Part shown: positions 63,796 to 64,000 of the stretch, piece by piece | Layout of the letters: every line of letters starts with the position of its first letter | How positions within the stretch are numbered: position 1 is the first letter of the stretch | Assembly (NCBI RefSeq): GCF_016907385.1 | Contig: NZ_JAFBBU010000001.1 | Location: 2,604,001 to 2,668,000, forward strand | DNA: 64,000 nucleotides | Reading direction: 5' to 3' | From: Subtercola frigoramans | GTDB taxonomy: Bacteria; Actinomycetota; Actinomycetes; Actinomycetales; Microbacteriaceae | The notes under the pieces: generated by a model | The model's database searches: none | Told to the model about the DNA's origin: nothing | The model's input: only the letters and a program-made list of their open reading frames with translations | Translations under genes and position numbers: made by a program

Positions 63796-64000
63796 TCAGG
63801 CGCTGTCTTTCACCCGCTGGCCGATCACGGCCGACACCCCGTCATGCCGCATCGAGACACCGTAGAGCGCGTCGGCGATCTCCATCGTGCGCTTCTGGTG
63901 GGTGATGACGATGAGCTGGGAGGTCTCGCGGAGGTCCTGGAAGATGGTCAGCAGGCGGCCGAGGTTGGCATCGTCGAGGGCTGCTTCGACCTCGTCCATG
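63796..64000 (-). CDS. smc: chromosome segregation protein SMC, C-terminal end only
   Basis: Only the last 68 codons are in the window. [15 protein letters not shown] is the D-loop after Walker B of the SMC ATPase head, and [24 protein letters not shown] is the conserved end. The 5' part lies beyond the right edge. It is the usual upstream neighbour of ftsY-ffh. Confidence 0.95.
   Translation of the reverse strand, partial: MDEVEAALDDANLGRLLTIFQDLRETSQLIVITHQKRTMEIADALYGVSMRHDGVSAVIGQRVKDSA

Overview
High-GC actinobacterial chromosome, most likely Microbacteriaceae. This rests on codon and protein style, on the gene order smc-ftsY-ffh ... rpsP-rimM-trmD ... rplS-lepB-rnhB ... dprA-xerC ... 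rpsB-tsf-pyrH-frr-cdsA, and on many promoters whose -10 box lies 6-7 nt before the start codon (leaderless style). The genus cannot be fixed from the sequence alone. About 60 genes were found; I saw no rRNA, tRNA, CRISPR array, prophage or classical IS.

Layout. 1-2.2 kb: a type III polyketide synthase, an ICMT-type membrane methyltransferase and an FAD monooxygenase (cut by the window edge), resembling the srsABC phenolic-lipid operon. 2.2-10.7 kb: accessory metabolism and transport (two MFS exporters, GAP-family protein, GNAT, SDR, F420-type nitroreductase, isochorismatase-like hydrolase, LysR regulator, DUF1345). 10.7-20.3 kb: gatCAB, ligA, mnmA and a cysteine desulfurase that could supply sulfur for MnmA. 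20.3-29.8 kb: glycogen block glgX, glgP, glgE, glgB. 29.9-38.6 kb: two AI-2E-family permeases flanking a redox-dead thioredoxin/TPR protein and an unknown three-helix membrane protein, then a hydrolase, a small Cys/His protein, a Na+/H+ antiporter and a DivIVA-repeat protein. 38.7-43.0 kb: cdsA, frr, pyrH, tsf, rpsB. 43.3-53.4 kb: sugar porter, degenerate M23 protein, xerC, phosphoesterase, dprA-comM-yraN, DUF2469, rnhB, lepB, rplS. 53.6-64.0 kb: membrane protein, map, trmD, a DUF559 nuclease-like gene, rimM, KH protein, rpsP, carboxylate-amine ligase, LLM oxidoreductase, ffh, ftsY and the end of smc.

The most unusual feature is a 1.1-kb unit (55906-57018) wedged between rimM and trmD. It holds one gene, an AbiEi-type N-terminal domain fused to a DUF559/Vsr-like nuclease fold, framed by two directly repeated 71-bp palindromes with identical 19-bp arms. 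The gene's stop codon lies inside one palindrome. This layout recalls REP/RAYT-type domesticated or mobile units, but with a different nuclease family. A second, unrelated repeat family (8 half-units at 4 intergenic sites, paired as inverted repeats) has conserved outer boxes around a stem whose sequence changes but stays paired. A third palindrome sits in frame inside the cysteine desulfurase gene.
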